43,303 nucleotides of DNA from Verrucomicrobia subdivision 6 bacterium. Its GTDB lineage: Bacteria; Verrucomicrobiota; Verrucomicrobiia; Methylacidiphilales; Verrucolacustridaceae. Where the stretch lies: positions 1 to 43,303 of the forward strand of contig CANESK010000006.1 in assembly GCA_947441075.1 (NCBI GenBank), in the 5' to 3' direction. The notes beneath the pieces are model-generated. The model saw only the letters and a list, made by a program, of their open reading frames with translations. It searched no databases and had not been told where the DNA came from. Each line of letters starts with the position of its first letter. Positions within the stretch are counted from its first letter, which is position 1. Shown here in pieces: positions 1 through 7,431 of this stretch. A program made the translations under genes and the position numbers.

Positions 1-105
1 GCGTCCGCGACTATGGCCGGTGAAGGCTGTGGTAGCTGTGGAGACAGCGATAGTGGTGCAAAAAAGAAAAGCACCAACAACGTCACCCCCTCCGATAAGA
101 AGTAA
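1..105 (+). CDS. C-terminal tail of an unidentified protein (5' end outside window)
   Basis: Frame 1 is open from the first base to a TAA at 103-105 and encodes about 34 residues. The tail holds a small Cys/Gly cluster (GEGCGSCGD) followed by a Lys/Ser/Thr/Asn-rich end. A strong terminator lies just downstream, so this is the 3' end of a rightward transcript. An ATG at 13 is in frame, but the frame stays open upstream of it, so a truncated larger gene is more likely than a 30-aa one. Cys-rich C-terminal tails occur in several families, including some PSP1-domain proteins. That is only a possibility, and I do not assign a function. Confidence 0.55.
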   Translation, partial: ASATMAGEGCGSCGDSDSGAKKKSTNNVTPSDKK

Positions 106-120
106 CTTTTCGAAAAATAA

Positions 121-156
121 AAACCCAGCCTCGAAAAAATCGAGGCTGGGTTTTTT
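121..156. terminator. Bidirectional intrinsic terminator
   Basis: A perfect 14-bp stem (AAACCCAGCCTCGA at 121-134, TCGAGGCTGGGTTT at 140-153) closes an AAAAA loop. The + strand continues into a T run to 156, and an A-rich stretch precedes the stem, giving a U-tract on the opposite transcript. It sits between the rightward partial gene and the leftward cyclophilin gene and can end both transcripts. Confidence 0.92.
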
Positions 157-170
157 GTTGCCTAGAGAGA

Positions 171-809
171 TTAGTTTTTCGGGCGACCGAGTTTGGCTTG
201 CATAGTCACGGGAGTTTTGGGGTTGTCCCGGGGGTCCCGAGGTTTGGCGACGATCTTATCAGCCACGTCCATCCCTTCGATGACTTCGCCGAAGGCAGAG
301 TACTGACCGTCGAGGAAAGCGGTTTCGGTGACGCAGATAAAAAACTGACTGCCGCTGGAATCACGTTTGGGATTGCCTTCATCGCCGAGTCGGGCGGCAG
401 AGACGGTGCCCCGCTTGTGCTTATTGCCGATTTCCGCGGGGATGGTGTAACCAGGGCCGCCAGTGCCGTGGGAGCCACGATCGTCGGCGTTTTTACTTTT
501 GGGATCGCCACCTTGGATCATGAATCCTGGAATGACGCGGTGAAAGGTGGTGCCGTCGTAAAATCCTTCTTTGACGAGTTTTTTAAAGTTTTCGCTGTGT
601 TTGGGGCATTTGATGACATCGAGTTTGATCAGGATGATGCCATCGGGGGTGGTGATGGTGACGATATCTTCTTCAACGAGGGTGGGTTTCATGTCGGTGG
701 GTTCCTTTGGGGTGGGGGTGTTGGTTTCCGCCGCACACGCGGCAAAAGCGAAAAGAATGGCAATGGTGAATGGAGCGAGGATTTTTGTTGAGAGAGTAGA
801 TTTAAGCAT
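171..809 (-). CDS. Cyclophilin-type peptidyl-prolyl cis-trans isomerase, putative lipoprotein
   Basis: The 212-aa product starts with a signal peptide ending in a lipobox-like FAAC (Cys25), so it is probably a lipid-anchored periplasmic protein. The cyclophilin domain follows from about residue 46: FHRVIPGFMIQGGDP (89-103, including the catalytic Arg91), SGSQFFI (152-158) and LDGQYSAFGEV (167-177). These are the core active-site segments of the family, which interconverts X-Pro peptide bonds during protein folding. A Thr/Pro/Glu-rich linker joins the lipid anchor to the domain. The start overlaps the end of ygfZ by 8 bp, so the two genes are probably co-transcribed leftward and end at the shared terminator. 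The family call is firm; the lipoprotein call is slightly less so because Phe at -3 of the lipobox is not the preferred residue. Confidence 0.93.
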   Translation of the reverse strand: MLKSTLSTKILAPFTIAILFAFAACAAETNTPTPKEPTDMKPTLVEEDIVTITTPDGIILIKLDVIKCPKHSENFKKLVKEGFYDGTTFHRVIPGFMIQGGDPKSKNADDRGSHGTGGPGYTIPAEIGNKHKRGTVSAARLGDEGNPKRDSSGSQFFICVTETAFLDGQYSAFGEVIEGMDVADKIVAKPRDPRDNPKTPVTMQAKLGRPKN

Positions 810-1674
810 GTCGAAGAATGGTCCAAGTTGATGCGTTGGCCAATACTGAATTTCCTGCCTTAGCGTGATCTCGCTTGATCATGGAGAGGGATAGGATAAC
901 GGAGGAGTCCGGCAGAGAGGTTGCACTGGTCATTTTTCCAAGAGCGGTTCCGTCTGGGGTAGTGGACTCCATTGGCAGTGACGGGATGGAAGTGGAGGGG
1001 GAAGCGAGAACACAGAGGTGGCGGTTGACGTGGCCGACGCTTCGGAGGCGGGAGATGACTTCTTGGCCGATGTAGCAGCCTTTGGTGGAGCTGATGGCGT
1101 CGGACTCGAAGCCAGCTTCGGGAGGGAGAGTGTCGGGTCCGACGTCGGTGCCCCAAAGGGGAAGTCCGCGGGCGATGCGGAGAGGTTCCCAATCGGGTAG
1201 GGCAGAGGAGGCGGGTTGGTAAGGGGAGGTAGAGGGAATCCACAGGTCGAGGCCGGGTTCACGAAAGCGGGGGCAGAGGAAATGAAGGGAATCTTTTGGC
1301 GCATCGGTGGGTGGAGAGGAGAGGGATAGAAAATGAGCCAAGTTGTAGGATAGGGAGATGTCCTCGATGGTGACGTCGTCGGCGACGATAAACTTTTCAA
1401 GTCGGGTGTGAAGGGATTTGCGGAGAATGAAATCGGTTTCGATGAGGAGGGAGTCGGATGTGGCGGCGATGTGGAGATCGGCTTCAAGTCGCCCTTTGGA
1501 GGTAATGATGGCGGAGCGGACCGCATGGCCTGGGAGAAGTTTCTTTACGTCTTGGGTGACTTGGCCGTTGAGGAAGCGGAGGCGATCGGGGCCGATGAGG
1601 CGCAGAAGGGTACGGGGGCCAGGGAGCCAGGCGTGGGTGGGTGATTTGATCTTTTGCAGGAGGTCGGGATTCAT
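802..1674 (-). CDS. ygfZ: YgfZ/GcvT-family folate-binding Fe-S cluster assembly factor
   Basis: A 290-aa product if started at the ATG at 1674 (MNPDLL); the open frame extends 9 codons further to an ATG at 1701. The family signature KGCYIGQE is at about residues 198-205 and contains the conserved Cys. The preceding N-terminal half has the GcvT-like segment with FLNGQVTQDV and a 'SKGRLEAD'-type stretch. YgfZ proteins bind folate and help assemble or repair Fe-S clusters in enzymes such as MiaB. The length fits the family. The protein is unusually rich in Ser, Pro and Thr, as expected for a gene whose coding strand is C-rich. It is the first gene of the leftward ygfZ-cyclophilin pair. The start at 1674 lies only 12 bp from the likely tadA start, so the divergent promoters must overlap the other gene's 5' end. 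Confidence 0.9.
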   Translation of the reverse strand: MNPDLLQKIKSPTHAWLPGPRTLLRLIGPDRLRFLNGQVTQDVKKLLPGHAVRSAIITSKGRLEADLHIAATSDSLLIETDFILRKSLHTRLEKFIVADDVTIEDISLSYNLAHFLSLSSPPTDAPKDSLHFLCPRFREPGLDLWIPSTSPYQPASSALPDWEPLRIARGLPLWGTDVGPDTLPPEAGFESDAISSTKGCYIGQEVISRLRSVGHVNRHLCVLASPSTSIPSLPMESTTPDGTALGKMTSATSLPDSSVILSLSMIKRDHAKAGNSVLANASTWTILRHA

Positions 1675-1686
1675 CAGAGTGGTGGG

Positions 1687-2157
1687 GTGAGTGATGAACA
1701 TTTCATGGAAGAGGCCTTACGCCAAGCTCGTAAGGCGGTGGCCAAAGGGGAGGTGCCGGTGGGGGCGGTGCTGGTGGTGGAGGGAAAGATTGTCACGAGG
1801 GCCCATAATCAGGTGGAGGAGTTGAAGGATGCGACGGCTCATGCGGAGATGTTGGCGGTGACGGCGGCGGCAGGCGAGTTGGACGGTTGGCGATTAACGG
1901 AGGCAACGGTTTATGTGACAAAGGAGCCGTGTCCGATGTGTGCGGGGGCACTGGTATTGTCGAGGGTAAAGCGGGTGGTTTATGGGGCGGCGGATCCGCG
2001 GATGGGTGCGGCAGGTGGGGCGATGAACTTATTGCAGTTTGCGGGGATGAATCATCAGTGCGAAGTGACGGGCGGGGTCAGGGCGGAGGAGTGTCGGGAT
2101 TTGCTAAAAGAATTTTTTCAGGCCAAAAGATTGGAGAATGGAACGCGTGGCGATTGA
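1687..2157 (+). CDS. tadA: tRNA adenosine(34) deaminase
   Basis: Deaminates A34 to inosine in the tRNA-Arg(ACG) wobble position. The cytidine/deoxycytidylate deaminase zinc site is complete: HAE (about residues 52-54, catalytic Glu) and PCPMC (about 81-85, two zinc-binding Cys). The GEVPVGAV stretch before it is typical of TadA. I chose the GTG at 1687 (156 aa); an ATG at 1705 is the alternative, and the track's 1654 start would run far into ygfZ. The gene overlaps the downstream pseudouridine synthase by 20 bp, forming a two-gene RNA-modification unit. Its coding strand is strikingly G-rich. Confidence 0.94.
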   Translation: MSDEHFMEEALRQARKAVAKGEVPVGAVLVVEGKIVTRAHNQVEELKDATAHAEMLAVTAAAGELDGWRLTEATVYVTKEPCPMCAGALVLSRVKRVVYGAADPRMGAAGGAMNLLQFAGMNHQCEVTGGVRAEECRDLLKEFFQAKRLENGTRGD

Positions 2158-2884
2158 TTTTAAAAAGGATTGGCCGTTAGGGTCTGGGGTGACGGTGGTG
2201 GGGGTGGGGCCGGCGGGGCTTTATGCCTTGGCTAAGCCGGAGGGGGTGCGTTCGCAACCGAAAGAGGGGAGTCGGGATGCGAAGGCTTTATTAACCTGCA
2301 GTTATTCTTTAAAGGACGAGGCGTATCATTTGCCGCCGGACAAGGGTGGGGGGAAGGTGTGGTTGTTGCATCGGTTGGATGCGGGGACGTCGGGGGTGAT
2401 TTTGGTGGCGGATGAGGAGCAGACGGCGGCGGAGGTGCAGTACTCTTTTGCTCAGCACCAAATTAAGAAACGGTATGTTGCCTTGGTTTTTGGCTGGGCG
2501 CTTCGGGCGAGTGAGGTGTGGAAGGATCGAATGGAGGTGATGAAGGATCGGGGGCGGGCGCGGGCGAGGATGGGTCAGGGGGTTTTGGCGGAAGCGGTGA
2601 TGAAAGAAAGGGCGCGGGGGAAGGGGCCTTGTGGCCCGATGAGTTTGTTGGAGTTGGAGCCAAAGACTGGGCGGACGCATCAACTACGGATTCAGTGTTC
2701 GCAGAGGAATCTACCGATTGTGGGGGATCGGACGTATGGAGATTTTGAAAAGAACAGGATCTTTACGAAAAGTACGGGGCAACAAGGCATGTTTCTTCAT
2801 GCAGAGCGTGTGAAGGTGCCCTTTCGTGGGAATGATTGGGAGGCGAGTGTGCCTGTTCCGGCTCATTTTTCGGTTGGGGCCTAG
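2138..2884 (+). CDS. RluA-family pseudouridine synthase
   Basis: The 248-aa product has the RluA catalytic motif HRLDAGTSG at residues 78-86, with Asp81 as the nucleophile that isomerises uridine in rRNA or tRNA. It also has the late motif GRTHQLRIQ followed by PIVGDRTYG. There is no N-terminal S4 RNA-binding domain, so it belongs with the short RluA/TruC-like group; the exact target uridine cannot be read from sequence. The start overlaps tadA by 20 bp, consistent with translational coupling and a shared role in RNA modification. Identification of the family is secure, the substrate is not. Confidence 0.93.
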   Translation: MERVAIDFKKDWPLGSGVTVVGVGPAGLYALAKPEGVRSQPKEGSRDAKALLTCSYSLKDEAYHLPPDKGGGKVWLLHRLDAGTSGVILVADEEQTAAEVQYSFAQHQIKKRYVALVFGWALRASEVWKDRMEVMKDRGRARARMGQGVLAEAVMKERARGKGPCGPMSLLELEPKTGRTHQLRIQCSQRNLPIVGDRTYGDFEKNRIFTKSTGQQGMFLHAERVKVPFRGNDWEASVPVPAHFSVGA

Positions 2885-2896
2885 CTTTGGCTAGGC
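2879..2896 (+). terminator. Weak hairpin at the end of the tadA-RluA unit
   Basis: GCCTAGC-TTTG-GCTAGGC forms a perfect 7-bp stem that overlaps the RluA stop codon. There is no real T-tract after it (TTGCC), so it may be a weak or Rho-assisted terminator or an mRNA-stabilising hairpin. Confidence 0.4.
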
Positions 2897-2932
2897 TTGC
2901 CATGGGTTGGATGGAAGAGTGATAATTTGTCG

Positions 2933-3073
2933 ATGAAGCTTCTCTTCGCGTTTGTACTTATGTGGGTCTGGACGGTGCCGATGGGTTCGAATCTCTTCGC
3001 TCACACCGAGAAATTGATGATGGGTCATTCCATGTCGCTGAAAGAATCGCAAATTCAAGAACTGTTGAACTAA
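2933..3073 (+). CDS. Putative 46-aa secreted small protein upstream of the VTT gene
   Basis: This ORF is below the length cut-off of the supplied track. From the ATG at 2933 it encodes about 46 residues: a convincing hydrophobic signal-peptide-like start (MKLLFAFVLMWVWTVP), then a Met/His/Ser-bearing segment (LMMGHSMS), ending in KESQIQELLN. The stop (3071-3073) is two bases before a GTG that could start the VTT protein, so the two could be translationally coupled. Alternatively it is the 5' part of a gene broken by a frameshift, since the downstream membrane frame overlaps it. I do not recognise the family. Confidence 0.4.
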   Translation: MKLLFAFVLMWVWTVPMGSNLFAHTEKLMMGHSMSLKESQIQELLN

Positions 3074-3075
3074 GT

Positions 3076-3909
3076 GTGTTCCCTTCCTCCTTCTTCCCTT
3101 TGATTTTTGCGACCATCCTTTCCCTCGCCGTTTTGGTATTAGCGGGCGTCTTGGGTGGAAGGGGTGCGATCTCTACCCAGGGGGTGGTGGGGTTATCTGC
3201 CCTGGGCATCGGGGGTTTTCTGCTCTTTGTTTTGCGGAACAGAATCAGACGACTGCGAGTAGGCAAAGTGGTGGTAGAGCTTAAAGGGCAGAAGAGCCCG
3301 CTGGAAAATCCTCAAGGCCACACTAATCCCATCCGCAGAATGTACGCTTGGACGTTGCACTGGGCAGCGACTCCTTATGCGCTTCCCGCTCTTGTGGTTA
3401 TTTCTTTTTTGGAATCTTCGATTTTTCCTATTCCGCCTGATGTTTTACTGATTCCGATGGTGCTAGCCAATCCATCGAGGGCGTGGACTTACGCACTGGC
3501 TTGTACGGGGGCCTCGGTGGTTGGGGGTTGGGCAGGATATGGCATTGGACATTTTCTCTACGATTCGGTGGGAGCACCGATTATCGCCTTCTACCATCTA
3601 CAAACCCAGTTTGAGGCTTTCCGGAATATCTTTAATACTTACGGAGGGTGGATTGTCTTGATTAAGGGAATGACGCCGGTCCCTTACAAGCTGATCACGA
3701 TCACCGCTGGAGCAACTGGGATGAATTTGGTGACCTTTTCGATCGCCTCAATTATTTCCCGAGCGATGAGATTTTTCCTGGAGGCCGAGCTTTTGCGCCG
3801 GTATGGACCTGCCATTCGTCCTAAAATCGACCGTTATCTCGAAGTCATCTTAGGCATCCTTTTGCTGCTCCTTATCGGGGGTTTTCTTCTGCTCAAATTC
3901 CTTCGGTAG
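3076..3909 (+). CDS. VTT-domain (YqaA/DedA-like, SNARE-associated) membrane protein with an N-terminal extension
   Basis: The C-terminal ~190 residues from the internal ATG at 3340 (MYAWTLHW) match the YqaA-type VTT pattern: an ESSIFPIPPDVLLIP segment, a Gly-rich second membrane region (GGWAGYGIGHF) and a TPVPYKLITITAGA motif. These proteins sit in the inner membrane; DedA relatives act in lipid flipping and membrane homeostasis. With the GTG at 3076 the protein is 277 aa. It then carries an extra ~87 residues with two more hydrophobic helices and a basic linker not found in the usual ~190-aa YqaA. The track's 315-aa version from GTG 2962 would overlap the small secreted ORF. Which start is used is uncertain; the VTT assignment is solid. 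Confidence 0.8.
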   Translation: MFPSSFFPLIFATILSLAVLVLAGVLGGRGAISTQGVVGLSALGIGGFLLFVLRNRIRRLRVGKVVVELKGQKSPLENPQGHTNPIRRMYAWTLHWAATPYALPALVVISFLESSIFPIPPDVLLIPMVLANPSRAWTYALACTGASVVGGWAGYGIGHFLYDSVGAPIIAFYHLQTQFEAFRNIFNTYGGWIVLIKGMTPVPYKLITITAGATGMNLVTFSIASIISRAMRFFLEAELLRRYGPAIRPKIDRYLEVILGILLLLLIGGFLLLKFLR

Positions 3910-4018
3910 ATTAGGCGCCGGACCTAGGGCCTGGAGATTGCTGAAAATAGTTTGAACGTTTTGCCCCTTTGCCTGTCTATTTTATCAGATTCGTTTACAT
4001 CTCCTAGTGTTTGGCAAG

Positions 4019-4047
4019 AAGCGTGGGTTTGATCACCCACGCTTTTT
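4019..4047 (+). terminator. Intrinsic terminator downstream of the VTT gene
   Basis: GCGTGGGT (4021-4028) pairs perfectly with ACCCACGC (4035-4042) around a TTGATC loop, followed by TTTTT. The two flanking A bases before the stem extend the pairing with the T run. It lies 110 bp after the VTT stop codon. Confidence 0.85.
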
Positions 4048-4091
4048 GTTTGTACTTGAAAGCTCTAAAAACCAGCTACTTGCAAGGAGCT

Positions 4092-4108
4092 CGCCATCTT
4101 TGATGGCG
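4092..4108. other. Short perfect hairpin in the 3910-4141 intergenic region
   Basis: CGCCATC-TTT-GATGGCG is a perfect 7-bp stem with a 3-nt loop and no T-tract. A TTGACT hexamer at 4121-4126 lies just downstream and could be a -35 element for the next ORF, but I see no good -10 at the right distance. The rest of the 232-bp gap, apart from the terminator, shows nothing recognisable. Confidence 0.35.
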
Positions 4109-4141
4109 CAATACTAATTATTGACTTTACCGTAAGAACGG

Positions 4142-4528
4142 ATGATTGTTTCACTCCTGTTCATGATTTCGCGTTTCCATCATCATCCACTTGGCGTCCA
4201 TGCCACTCGCCTTGCTGAGGATCTACAGCGTGAGATATGGGGTTTTGCCCAAGCGGTCATCGATGAGGAACATCAGGTGTGTGCGGATAACCGGATGAAC
4301 TACTGGAAAAGCCGATTGCTTCTATCGGTTGAGCACGCGAAGTCTAAGGGGATGGATGCGGGAGAAATCGCTCATCAGTGTGAGCTCTCCCTTTGTACCT
4401 CTCGAACTTCCAAGCCTCTGCCCAATCGTTCTCTAACCCAAATTGAAGGTTATCTTCAACAACAAGGGGTCCCGGTCCGCCTGCAGGCCCCTGTCGGAAA
4501 TGGGGCGCCCTACTCGCGGGCGTCCTAA
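4142..4528 (+). CDS. Orphan hypothetical protein, 128 aa
   Basis: An ATG-initiated ORF of 128 aa stands alone between two intergenic gaps. I do not recognise it. It is mostly soluble in character: a His-rich N-terminus (RFHHHPLGVH), a central helical stretch with charged residues and Trp (DLQREIWGF, MNYWKSRLLL), and a Ser/Arg/Pro-rich C-terminus. The composition is more balanced and less G-skewed than tadA/RluA upstream. A second in-frame ATG at 4163 would remove a short hydrophobic start (MIVSLLF). No cysteine pattern or catalytic motif stands out. It could be a lineage-specific gene, a remnant of a larger gene or a spurious ORF. Confidence 0.4.
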   Translation: MIVSLLFMISRFHHHPLGVHATRLAEDLQREIWGFAQAVIDEEHQVCADNRMNYWKSRLLLSVEHAKSKGMDAGEIAHQCELSLCTSRTSKPLPNRSLTQIEGYLQQQGVPVRLQAPVGNGAPYSRAS

Positions 4529-4604
4529 GTTACTTCCACTTTTCTTGGTCATGCCATGGGAGACGGCTTGACCCAATAGAATTTTCTCCCCAATTTCTAA
4601 GTTC

Positions 4605-5558
4605 ATGGCTGGCTCATCTTTATGTGCGGTTCAGGCGGACGGTGTGGGGTACTCCTATGGGCGCAAGCGCGTTTTAGAAAATATCGATCTTCGTTTGGAA
4701 GAGGGGGGGATGTTCTGCGTTCTCGGGCCTAATGGCAGCGGCAAGACGACTCTTTTTAAACTCATTTCAACCATCTTTGCTCTGCAGGACGGGGAAATCT
4801 CTGTCGCGGGTCGTAGCCTGCGCCAATTTCCCACTCCCGTGCGGCGCAAGATCGGGGTTCTTTTTCAAAATCCAGCGGTGGACATGAAATTGACCGTTCG
4901 CGAAAATCTTCGTTACCACGGTAACCTCTATGGTCTCGAGACCTACGATTTGGAAAAGCGGATCAACAAGAATCTGGAAGCGCTTGGCGTTGAAAATCGG
5001 GGAGGGGAGATGGTGGAAAGTCTTTCGGGCGGGCTTCGTCGGCGGGTGGAGATTGCCAAAGTACTCCTGACCCGCCCGAGCATTCTCCTGATGGATGAGC
5101 CGACCACAGGATTGGATCCCGCAATTCGCTCAGAACTTTGGAGCATTATTTCGGGTATCCGTAACTCTCGGAAATTGAGCGTACTTTTCACCACCCATCT
5201 TTTGGAAGAAGCGGAGCCGGCCGATGAAATTATGCTTTTGGATCAAGGTCACTCCGTGGCTTCGGGGAAGGTTTCCGAACTACGCTCCTCCCTAGGCAAG
5301 GAGTATGTTCGTATCGGTACCTACCAGCCTAAAAAACTGGCCGCCCGCATTCGTAAGGAAGGGGAGATTGAAGTCACGGTAGAACCCGCCGCGGTGAAGG
5401 TGGTTCCTCTTCGTGGGCTGGCCGCTCCCTTAGCGATCCGACTTTGGCGGGAGTACAGCAAGGAAGCCACTTCGGTGACTCTTTGTCGGCCCACCCTTGA
5501 GGATCTATTCCTACAAAAAACGGGGCGACTCTGGTCGTCCACCCCAGGGGAAATTTAA
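4605..5558 (+). CDS. ABC transporter ATP-binding subunit (DrrA/ABC-2 type)
   Basis: The 317-aa ATPase has all nucleotide-binding motifs in order: Walker A GPNGSGKTT (41-49), Q-loop FQNP (87-90), signature LSGGLRRR (140-147), Walker B LLMDEP (161-166) and an H-loop in TTHLLEEAE. After the ATPase domain comes a ~90-residue C-terminal domain, as in DrrA/CcmA-like subunits of ABC-2 exporters. It pairs with the permease starting 3 bp downstream. In many bacteria an ABC-2 pair sits directly before SCO and DUF420 genes in heme-copper-oxidase gene clusters, which matches the order here. The exported substrate is unknown. It is probably the first gene of the seven-gene rightward operon. Confidence 0.92.
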   Translation: MAGSSLCAVQADGVGYSYGRKRVLENIDLRLEEGGMFCVLGPNGSGKTTLFKLISTIFALQDGEISVAGRSLRQFPTPVRRKIGVLFQNPAVDMKLTVRENLRYHGNLYGLETYDLEKRINKNLEALGVENRGGEMVESLSGGLRRRVEIAKVLLTRPSILLMDEPTTGLDPAIRSELWSIISGIRNSRKLSVLFTTHLLEEAEPADEIMLLDQGHSVASGKVSELRSSLGKEYVRIGTYQPKKLAARIRKEGEIEVTVEPAAVKVVPLRGLAAPLAIRLWREYSKEATSVTLCRPTLEDLFLQKTGRLWSSTPGEI

Positions 5559-5561
5559 CCT

Positions 5562-6329
5562 ATGATTATGCAAGCCTCCTTCAGCCTCGCTGTACGCGAG
5601 ATCGTGCGGTTTCTGCGTCAAAAAAACCGAGTCATCGGAGCTTTGGCGACCCCAGTCATCTTCTGGTTTCTTCTGGGTTCTGGGGTCGGTCGGTCGTTGG
5701 CCTCATCGGGGATTCGGGAACGAGCGGACTATCTGACCTATTTTTTCCCAGGCATTGTTTTGCTGATCATTCTTTTTACGGCGATTTTTTCAACGGTCTC
5801 CGTAATTGAGGATCGGCGCGAAGGATTTTTGCAGGGGGTACTAGTGGCGCCCGACGGGCGGTCCGCGATTCTTTTTGGGAAATTGATAGGGGGAACTCTT
5901 TTGGCTGTTTTCCAGGCCCTGATCGTCGTCTTAATTGCGCCCTATACTGATTACCATCCCGACGCGCGGGTTCTGATGTACCTGGTGGCGATGATTGCCC
6001 TGCTTGCGGTCGGCCTGACTGCGCTGGGATTTCTCTTCGCATGGCCGATGGACTCCACCCAAGGCTTTCACGCTTTGATTAATTTATTCTTTGTTCCTCT
6101 CTGGTTCCTCAGCGGGGCGCTTTTCCCTGCCAGTGGTGCGGCCGAGTGGATTCGGACGTTGATGCGGTTTAATCCTCTCAGCTACGGGCATGATGCCTTG
6201 GCAGGTCTTCTGGCTACTCGGCCAGGGATGCCTTTGCCTCTGGATCTATCTCACGATTTTTCAATCGTGATTGCGTCGACCCTTCTGCTGGTTATGGCCT
6301 GTGCCCTGCAGGTCAGTCGGCGTTCGTGA
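5562..6329 (+). CDS. ABC-2 type transporter permease
   Basis: The 255-aa integral membrane protein has about six hydrophobic helices. Features of ABC-2 permeases are an N-terminal amphipathic segment (VREIVRFLRQKNRVIGALATP), a conserved loop after helix 2 (EDRREGFLQGVLVAP) and a C-terminal FNPLSYGHDAL motif. It forms the membrane channel for the preceding ATPase. A second in-frame ATG two codons in is an alternative start. Its stop overlaps the SCO gene's GTG start by 4 bp (GTGA), so translation is coupled. Substrate cannot be told from sequence. Confidence 0.92.
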   Translation: MIMQASFSLAVREIVRFLRQKNRVIGALATPVIFWFLLGSGVGRSLASSGIRERADYLTYFFPGIVLLIILFTAIFSTVSVIEDRREGFLQGVLVAPDGRSAILFGKLIGGTLLAVFQALIVVLIAPYTDYHPDARVLMYLVAMIALLAVGLTALGFLFAWPMDSTQGFHALINLFFVPLWFLSGALFPASGAAEWIRTLMRFNPLSYGHDALAGLLATRPGMPLPLDLSHDFSIVIASTLLLVMACALQVSRRS

Positions 6330-7015
6330 CCTTGCCGGTGCCGGCGTCGCCGGGACCTCAGCCTGCCAATCGACAACTTACAGCGTTTGTCTGGGCTCTT
6401 CTGGTGGTTGGGCTGATAGCGGTGATCGCCGCTGGGGTAAGGGAAATCTGGATCTCCTCCGAACGGCAGGAAGTGCGGTCTTTGCCCATCTACGGGCAGA
6501 TTCCTGATTTTCGATTGATCGAACGAGATGGCCAACCGCGCACCTTAGCCGATTGCCAAGGCGAGATCTGGTTTGCTGCTTTCTTTTTCTCCTCTTGTCC
6601 CGGACCGTGCCCTGTCTTGAGTAGTCGGTTGGCAGAGCTGGCTCAAGCCGTAGGCCGAACCAAAGGAAAAGTCCGAGTGGTTTCGATTACGGTGGATCCT
6701 GCGGTTGATACCCCAGAACGCTTACGGGCCTACGCCCAGAAGTATGGGGCAGGAAAAAACTGGTGGTTTCTTACGGGGCCTTTGCCGGAGATTTATCGAA
6801 TCGCCCGTGAGGGATTTAAATTGGCGGTGGAAGAAAACCCACCTGAGACTGTTGCGCAAAATGGGAAAATGCTTCACAGCACGAAGATCGCCATGGTGGA
6901 TGGCCAAGGTCGAGTTCGCGGGTACTACAACGGAACCGATGCGGATCTTTTAGCGCGGGTACTGCCCGATCTCGGGGACCTGATGCGGGAGAGCCGAGAG
7001 GTGCCCTCCAAATGA
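6326..7015 (+). CDS. SCO1/SenC-family copper chaperone
   Basis: The 229-aa product starts with GTG. An N-terminal transmembrane anchor (about residues 19-38) is followed by a thioredoxin-fold domain outside the membrane. The copper site is complete: Cys91-PGP-Cys95 (CxxxC) and His184 in KMLHSTK. SCO proteins deliver copper to the CuA site of cytochrome c oxidase or act as thiol reductases for it. The VDPAVDTPERLRAY stretch is typical of the family. It overlaps the permease upstream and DUF420 downstream by 4 bp each. No oxidase subunit gene lies in the window, so the target oxidase must be encoded elsewhere. Confidence 0.94.
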   Translation: MTLPVPASPGPQPANRQLTAFVWALLVVGLIAVIAAGVREIWISSERQEVRSLPIYGQIPDFRLIERDGQPRTLADCQGEIWFAAFFFSSCPGPCPVLSSRLAELAQAVGRTKGKVRVVSITVDPAVDTPERLRAYAQKYGAGKNWWFLTGPLPEIYRIAREGFKLAVEENPPETVAQNGKMLHSTKIAMVDGQGRVRGYYNGTDADLLARVLPDLGDLMRESREVPSK

Positions 7016-7431
7016 CTTTGCATGACCTGCCCTTGCTTAATGCGGTCCTCAATTCGTTGACGGCGATGCTTCTGCTGGCGGGTTGGATCCAGATCAAACG
7101 GGGAAATAAGGAGGCCCATAAGAAAATCATGGTGACTGCCTTTTGCGTCTCTACGGTTTTCTTGGCCTCTTATCTTTTGCACAAATTCACGGTAGGGCCG
7201 AAGTTGTTTCCGATGCAGGGATGGGTGAGGGTGCTCTACTTCTTTATCCTCATCCCCCACACCATTTTGGCGGTGGTTAATTTGCCGTTTATTTTGGCGG
7301 TAGTTTGGTTTGCGGCCACGGGTCAGTTTGAGAAGCACAAGAAGTTGACCCCTTGGGTCTGGCCCGTCTGGATGTATGTGTCGGTCACAGGGGTGCTGGT
7401 TTACCTGATGCTTTATCGTTGGTGTGTCTGA
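7012..7431 (+). CDS. DUF420 (YozB-like) membrane protein
   Basis: The 139-aa integral membrane protein has four hydrophobic helices and the family's spaced His residues (in RGNKEAHKK, LLHKF, PHTILA and FEKHKKLTPW). DUF420 proteins usually sit beside SCO and cytochrome oxidase assembly genes and are thought to help insert heme or copper; their biochemical activity is not established. It overlaps SCO by 4 bp (ATGA), and its last bases overlap feoA. Identification rests on its length, membrane pattern, His pattern and its place after SCO. Confidence 0.88.
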   Translation: MTLHDLPLLNAVLNSLTAMLLLAGWIQIKRGNKEAHKKIMVTAFCVSTVFLASYLLHKFTVGPKLFPMQGWVRVLYFFILIPHTILAVVNLPFILAVVWFAATGQFEKHKKLTPWVWPVWMYVSVTGVLVYLMLYRWCV

